Program-made: the position numbers and the translations under genes
Notes under the pieces: generated by a model
What the model was told of the DNA's origin: nothing
What the model saw: the letters and a program-made list of their open reading frames with translations, nothing else
Database searches by the model: none
NCBI GenBank assembly: GCA_021784715.1
Contig: JAJYHP010000153.1
Coordinates: 1-8,605 of the forward strand
Direction: 5' to 3'
DNA: 8,605 nucleotides
DNA from: a bacterium
GTDB lineage: Bacteria > Eremiobacterota > Eremiobacteria > Baltobacterales > Baltobacteraceae
Part shown: positions 6,898 to 8,605 of the stretch, piece by piece
Numbering within the stretch: position 1 is the stretch's first letter
Layout: the number at the start of each line of letters is the position of its first letter

Positions 6898-7383
6898 ATG
6901 CAGCGACGGGTCATTCACGCGCGAGCGGGGGGCTGGGACGGAATCGAGCCGGAGGGCTACCGCCCCGGCGCGGCCGTCGGCATCGCCCGCCATACCATCG
7001 TCGGGGGCTGGAAGCCGGATCCCGGCGCACCGGGGCCGCAGCTCGAGCTGCGCTTCTTCGAACTCGATCCCGGGACGGCATCGCGGCTCGAGCGCCACGA
7101 ACACGAGCACTACGTCATCGTGGGGCGGGGCATCGGGCACGCCGTCGTCGGCGAACGGGTAGAGGAGGTCGCGGCCGGCGACGTCATCTACGTCGCGCCG
7201 CTCGAACTGCACCAATTCATCAATCGCGGCGACGAGCGTTTCGGATTCTATTGCATCGTTACTGCGGCGCGCGACGGGGCGCAGATTCCCGAGAAAGAGG
7301 AGATCGAACGGCTCCTCGCCTCACCGGTCGGTCCGTTCATCCGCCCCGATGCCGTGCCGCCGCCGCTACGGCGCGGCGCCTAA
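6898..7383 (+). CDS. Cupin-domain protein
   Basis: This 161-residue cytoplasmic protein has a single conserved-barrel cupin domain at about residues 48-123. Motif 1 is LERHEHEHYVIVGRG (64-78), offering H67, H69 and H71 as metal ligands. Motif 2 is GDVIYVAPLELHQFIN (94-109), with H105 as the further ligand and N109 conserved. Spacing in motif 2 is one residue shorter than the classical form between Pro and His. The N-terminal 45 residues include a short HTIVGGWKPDPGAPG segment, and the C-terminal 40 residues continue beyond the barrel with an acidic EKEEIERLL helix. No second domain is present. Cupins of this size may be isomerases, dioxygenases, ligand sensors or simple metal-binding proteins, and nothing in the neighbours selects among these. 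Its TAA stop overlaps the stop of the convergent sulfurtransferase gene. Confidence 0.88.
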   Translation: MQRRVIHARAGGWDGIEPEGYRPGAAVGIARHTIVGGWKPDPGAPGPQLELRFFELDPGTASRLERHEHEHYVIVGRGIGHAVVGERVEEVAAGDVIYVAPLELHQFINRGDERFGFYCIVTAARDGAQIPEKEEIERLLASPVGPFIRPDAVPPPLRRGA

Positions 7384-8222
7384 CCGCGCTCGATCGGGCG
7401 CGCCGGATCGGCGCACCATTCACTCCAGGAACCGGCATAAATGCGGCCGCCGGGAAGCCCCGCTGCGGTCGCGGCGAGGAGATTCGCCGCCGCCGAGATC
7501 CCCGATCCGCAGTAGTGCACCAGGCGGTGGGGTTCGCCGAGGCGTTCGAATTCGGTGCGTAACTCGCCAGCCGAGCGAAGATGCCCGTCGGTCCGATAAT
7601 TGCTGCCGTACGGGCGATTTTTCGCGTTCGGAATATGCCCGGCGACCGGATCGATCGGCTCGACCTCGCCACGAAAACGCTCCGGCGCGCGCGCATCGAC
7701 CGGTTGGAGCGCTCCGCGTTCGATCTCGGCGAGGAGCTCCTCTGCGCTGAGGACCGGATCGATCGGCGCTCCGATCGGAAAACGGCGCGCGATGCGCGCG
7801 CGGCGGTCCGGGCCGCGTTCGATCGGCGCACCCGAGCGCTCCCATGCCGCGAAGCCGCCATCGAGAACCGCGACGCGCGCGTGCCCCAAATACCGCGCGA
7901 GCATCCAACAGCGTGCGGCGAACATTCCCGCGCCTTCGTCGTAGGCGACGATCGTGCTGCGCTCGTCCGCGCCGATATCCCCGAGGAAGCGCGCGAACGC
8001 GCGCGGATCGGGAAGCGGGTGGCGCCCGTTGCGCCCCGTCTTTTCACCGCTGAGATCGCGTTCGACATCGGCGAATGCCGCGCCGGGAACGTGCGCTTCC
8101 TCGTACGCCGCGCGCCCGGCGGCAAAATTCGCCAACGAGTGGCGGCAATCGATCACCACCCACGCCGGATCGTGCAGGTGCGCACGCAGCGTGTCGATTG
8201 CGACGAGCGTATCGTACTCCAC
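7380..8222 (-). CDS. sseA: Tandem-rhodanese sulfurtransferase (3-mercaptopyruvate/thiosulfate type)
   Basis: The 280-residue length equals that of the two-domain sulfurtransferase family (E. coli SseA has 281). These enzymes move sulfane sulfur from 3-mercaptopyruvate or thiosulfate to a thiol or cyanide acceptor via a cysteine persulfide. The N-terminal, non-catalytic rhodanese domain shows HVPGA (44-48), HPLP (68-71), YDEGAGMFAARCWMLARYLG (94-113) and VLDGGFAAW (119-127). The C-terminal domain has VDARAPERFRGEVEP (175-189), GHIPNAKNRPY (195-205), the catalytic loop CGSGISA with C238, and YAGSWSEW (262-269). The loop CGSG-x-x-A resembles the mercaptopyruvate type more than the CRKGV of classical rhodanese. 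The start is GTG 8222, 9 bp after the glutaredoxin stop, without a good Shine-Dalgarno, so coupled translation is likely. The stop overlaps the cupin stop. Confidence 0.93.
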   Translation of the reverse strand: MEYDTLVAIDTLRAHLHDPAWVVIDCRHSLANFAAGRAAYEEAHVPGAAFADVERDLSGEKTGRNGRHPLPDPRAFARFLGDIGADERSTIVAYDEGAGMFAARCWMLARYLGHARVAVLDGGFAAWERSGAPIERGPDRRARIARRFPIGAPIDPVLSAEELLAEIERGALQPVDARAPERFRGEVEPIDPVAGHIPNAKNRPYGSNYRTDGHLRSAGELRTEFERLGEPHRLVHYCGSGISAAANLLAATAAGLPGGRIYAGSWSEWCADPARPIERG

Positions 8223-8231
8223 GCGTTCGCG

Positions 8232-8588
8232 TTAGTGGAGATTGATGACGGGTTTGCTCTCCGCGCGATAGCCGAACGCATTTTCGAGCAGCGTCGCGAG
8301 TTCGCCGTTTTCGGCCATTGGCCCGAGAATATCGGTGTCGCCGTAAAATTTGCCGTCGATAAAGACTTTCGGAAGCGTCGGCCAATCGGTCATCTTTGCC
8401 AGCGCCTCGCGCTTGGGCATGTTTTCGAGAACGTCGATCACCTCAAACGGGTAGCCGAAGGTATTGAAAAACTCGATCGTTTCCAGGGTGAAGCCGCAAC
8501 GCGGCATCGTTTTCGTGCCCTTGCCGTAAACGAGAATTTTGTGGGCGGCGATCTCTTCGGCGATCTCGCCATGCAGTGCGTCGGACAT
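8232..8588 (-). CDS. grxD: Grx4-family monothiol glutaredoxin
   Basis: This 118-residue protein (E. coli GrxD has 115) belongs to the monothiol glutaredoxins that bind a glutathione-ligated [2Fe-2S] cluster, usually as a homodimer or with BolA, and deliver or regulate iron-sulfur clusters. Family landmarks are ILVYGKGTKTMPRCGFT (18-34) with active-site C31 and glutathione-binding K23, the one-residue-longer loop before the cysteine typical of this class, WPTLPKVFIDGKFYG (69-83) with the TLP cis-proline motif, and D86 in GDTDIL. Two positions are unusual: the signature CGFS is CGFT, and the GGCD glutathione-binding motif is GDTD. The start ATG 8588 has GGAG 8 nt upstream. It is the first visible gene of a two-gene minus-strand unit with the sulfurtransferase; whether bolA lies upstream is outside the window. 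Confidence 0.95.
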   Translation of the reverse strand: MSDALHGEIAEEIAAHKILVYGKGTKTMPRCGFTLETIEFFNTFGYPFEVIDVLENMPKREALAKMTDWPTLPKVFIDGKFYGDTDILGPMAENGELATLLENAFGYRAESKPVINLH

Positions 8589-8596
8589 GTTTAGTT

Positions 8597-8600
8597 CTCC
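8597..8600 (-). promoter_or_regulatory. Ribosome binding site of the glutaredoxin gene
   Basis: On the minus strand GGAG lies 8 nt before the ATG at 8588-8586, confirming the start. Any promoter is beyond the right edge of the window. Confidence 0.6.
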
Positions 8601-8605
8601 GGAAG

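Noticed and set aside
6829..7215. N-terminal extension of the secreted-protein frame upstream of ATG 6828
   Set aside because: It is antisense to the cupin gene, and using it would bury the signal peptide inside the protein.
7581..8594. A 337-codon plus-strand open frame opposite the sulfurtransferase and glutaredoxin
   Set aside because: It is antisense to two genes with complete family motifs, is Arg/Ala-rich and shows no recognisable domain of its own.

Overview
The window is high-GC bacterial chromosome, densely coded, with genes on both strands. The genes visible are housekeeping or stress-related (polyphosphate synthesis, outer-membrane uptake, sulfur transfer, glutaredoxin), and there is no phage, transposase, CRISPR or tRNA gene. 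A TonB-dependent receptor requires an outer membrane, so the host is diderm. The receptor's N-terminal carboxypeptidase-regulatory-like domain followed by a 'SSLRTI' linker before the plug resembles, from memory only, receptors of Candidatus Eremiobacterota (WPS-2). That placement is a low-confidence guess.

Layout. Positions 75-2183 (+) encode a complete polyphosphate kinase 1 with both active-site histidines. A 98-bp gap with a GC-rich palindrome and a strong Shine-Dalgarno leads into a 961-residue TonB-dependent receptor (2282-5167, +). This gene appears to start at CTG: a start at the first conventional codon (GTG 2414) would remove its signal peptide. A textbook Rho-independent terminator follows (5196-5241). 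From 5251 to 5807, between two convergent transcription units, lies an array of short hairpin repeats: forward half-units, four forward full units with a period of about 72 bp, a spacer, then two inverted full units and an inverted half-unit. The arms are conserved while the self-complementary core varies in sequence and keeps its pairing.

On the minus strand, 6828-6289 encodes an unrecognised secreted protein, followed after 9 bp by an EVE-domain protein (6279-5821). Divergent from these is a small cupin protein (6898-7383, +). Its stop codon overlaps the stop of a convergent minus-strand pair: a Grx4-type monothiol glutaredoxin (8588-8232) followed after 9 bp by a two-domain rhodanese/3-mercaptopyruvate sulfurtransferase (8222-7380).

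How the genes fit together. The glutaredoxin and sulfurtransferase probably form one sulfur and iron-sulfur trafficking unit. The secreted protein and EVE protein are probably co-transcribed. The polyphosphate kinase and receptor are neighbours with no evident functional link. The most unusual content is the structured repeat array, with the CTG start, the paired cysteines of the receptor and the CGFT active site of the glutaredoxin as smaller points of interest.
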